In this document: positions 19,346 through 20,064 of the stretch, one piece after another
Layout: each line of letters opens with the position of its first letter
Position numbering within the stretch: the stretch's first letter is position 1
Origin: an uncultured Oscillospiraceae bacterium
Lineage (GTDB): Bacteria > Bacillota > Clostridia > Oscillospirales > Oscillospiraceae
DNA: 20,064 bases
NCBI GenBank assembly: GCA_958426425.1
Contig: CATZYY010000030.1
Location: 1-20,064, forward strand
Reading direction: 5' to 3'
Notes under the pieces: generated by a model
Database searches by the model: none
The model's input: the letters and a program-made list of their open reading frames with translations, nothing else
Told to the model about the DNA's origin: nothing
Program-made: the position numbers and the translations under genes

Positions 19346-20064
19346 ATGGAAAACCTGTTTTGGATTGGATTCGTGGGCGCCGTCATCGCCCTCGCGTTCG
19401 CCAAGATGCAGCAAAGCAAGGTCATGTCCTACTCTGAAGGCAACGAAAAAATGAAGAAGATCGCGGCGTCCATTCGCGCGGGCGCCAACGCCTACCTCCG
19501 GCAGCAGTACACCACAGTGTTCAAGGTCTTTGTGGTGGTGTTCATCATCTTGCTGGTGATCGCCTTCGGCTCCGGTGGAAAGATGCTCTCCCAGTTCACT
19601 CCCTTCGCCTTCCTGACCGGCGGTATCTGGTCCATGCTGGCGGGCTTCATCGGCATGAAGATCGCCACCAACTCCAACGCCCGTACCGCCCAGGCCGCCT
19701 CTGAGAGCCTGAACAAGGGCCTGCGGGTGGCCTTCTCCTCCGGCTCCGTTATGGGCTTCACCGTGGTGGGCCTGGGCATGCTGGACATCACGCTCTGGTT
19801 CTTCATCCTGCGCTATGGCTTCGCCGTGAATGATCCCGTCCAGCTGGGCAACATCATGGTGATGAACGGCATGGGCGCCTCCTTCATGGCGCTGTTCGCC
19901 CGTGTGGGCGGCGGCATCTACACCAAGGCCGCCGACGTGGGCGCCGACCTGGTGGGCAAGGTGGAGGCTGGCATCCCCGAGGACGACCCCCGCAACCCCG
20001 CCACCATCGCCGACAACGTGGGCGACAACGTGGGCGACGTGGCCGGCATGGGCGCCGACCTGTA
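19346..20064 (+). CDS. hppA: Membrane-bound pyrophosphatase, 5' part (runs off the window)
   Basis: Membrane pyrophosphatases couple hydrolysis of pyrophosphate to pumping of H+ or Na+ across the membrane, recovering energy from biosynthetic pyrophosphate. The first 239 codons are present. Visible are membrane helices at about 3-18 (FWIGFVGAVIALAFAK), 58-75 (VFKVFVVVFIILLVIAFG), and several further helices with conserved small residues. They are followed by the hallmark substrate loop GGGIYTKAADVGADLVGKVE and then DDPRNPATIADNVGDNVGD, which holds the Mg-pyrophosphate ligands. The ATG follows AAGGAGTGGAG. The reading frame is open to the last base. The residues that distinguish Na+ from H+ pumps and K+-dependent from independent forms lie beyond the window, so the ion cannot be named. 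Confidence 0.96.
   Translation, partial: MENLFWIGFVGAVIALAFAKMQQSKVMSYSEGNEKMKKIAASIRAGANAYLRQQYTTVFKVFVVVFIILLVIAFGSGGKMLSQFTPFAFLTGGIWSMLAGFIGMKIATNSNARTAQAASESLNKGLRVAFSSGSVMGFTVVGLGMLDITLWFFILRYGFAVNDPVQLGNIMVMNGMGASFMALFARVGGGIYTKAADVGADLVGKVEAGIPEDDPRNPATIADNVGDNVGDVAGMGADL

Overview
The window is about 20 kb of gene-dense, GC-rich bacterial chromosome with AT-rich promoters, strong AGGAGG-type ribosome binding sites and many intrinsic terminators. The gene content (MnmA, MnmG, a GapA-class GAPDH, a membrane pyrophosphatase, an SLH-anchored GH18 enzyme, MurT/GatD-like proteins) suggests a Gram-positive anaerobe of the Clostridia, probably an Oscillospiraceae-type gut organism. That assignment is inference from style and content; no rRNA is present.

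Left part (1-4,510): a Phd/ParE-type toxin-antitoxin pair with its own promoter and terminator; a tRNA-Val(GAC) on the minus strand; a 25-codon orphan small gene; mnmA (minus); and a soluble histidine-kinase-like protein (minus) whose H-box lacks the phospho-acceptor histidine. This last gene is divergent from a GapA-class glyceraldehyde-3-phosphate dehydrogenase with an altered cofactor-site sequence.

Middle part (4,511-12,486): a secreted GH18 protein with three SLH repeats (plus), then a long run of minus-strand genes read from right to left: XRE regulator, mnmG, cyclase-family hydrolase, MurT-like ligase, GatD-like protein. The last three are translationally coupled. The GatD-like protein has lost both its catalytic Cys and His, and the MurT-like partner has lost the matching C-terminal motifs, so this is probably not ordinary lipid II amidation. 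The XRE gene is divergent from a 61-aa gene of unknown function, and the shared intergenic region carries matched 12-bp palindromes. A membrane-anchored metallophosphoesterase follows.

Right part (12,534-20,064): a MarR - ABC ATPase - giant FtsX-type permease operon (minus) with a MarR-like operator in its leader; a second orphan small gene, clearly paralogous to the one at 1,086; a lipoprotein resembling IseA-type inhibitors; and the start of a membrane-bound pyrophosphatase gene cut off by the window end.

The most novel-looking signals are the pair of dispersed paralogous 25-27 aa genes with the core GDVDDLIFxDT, each a stand-alone transcription unit, and the cyclase/MurT/GatD operon with a catalytically dead amidotransferase subunit.
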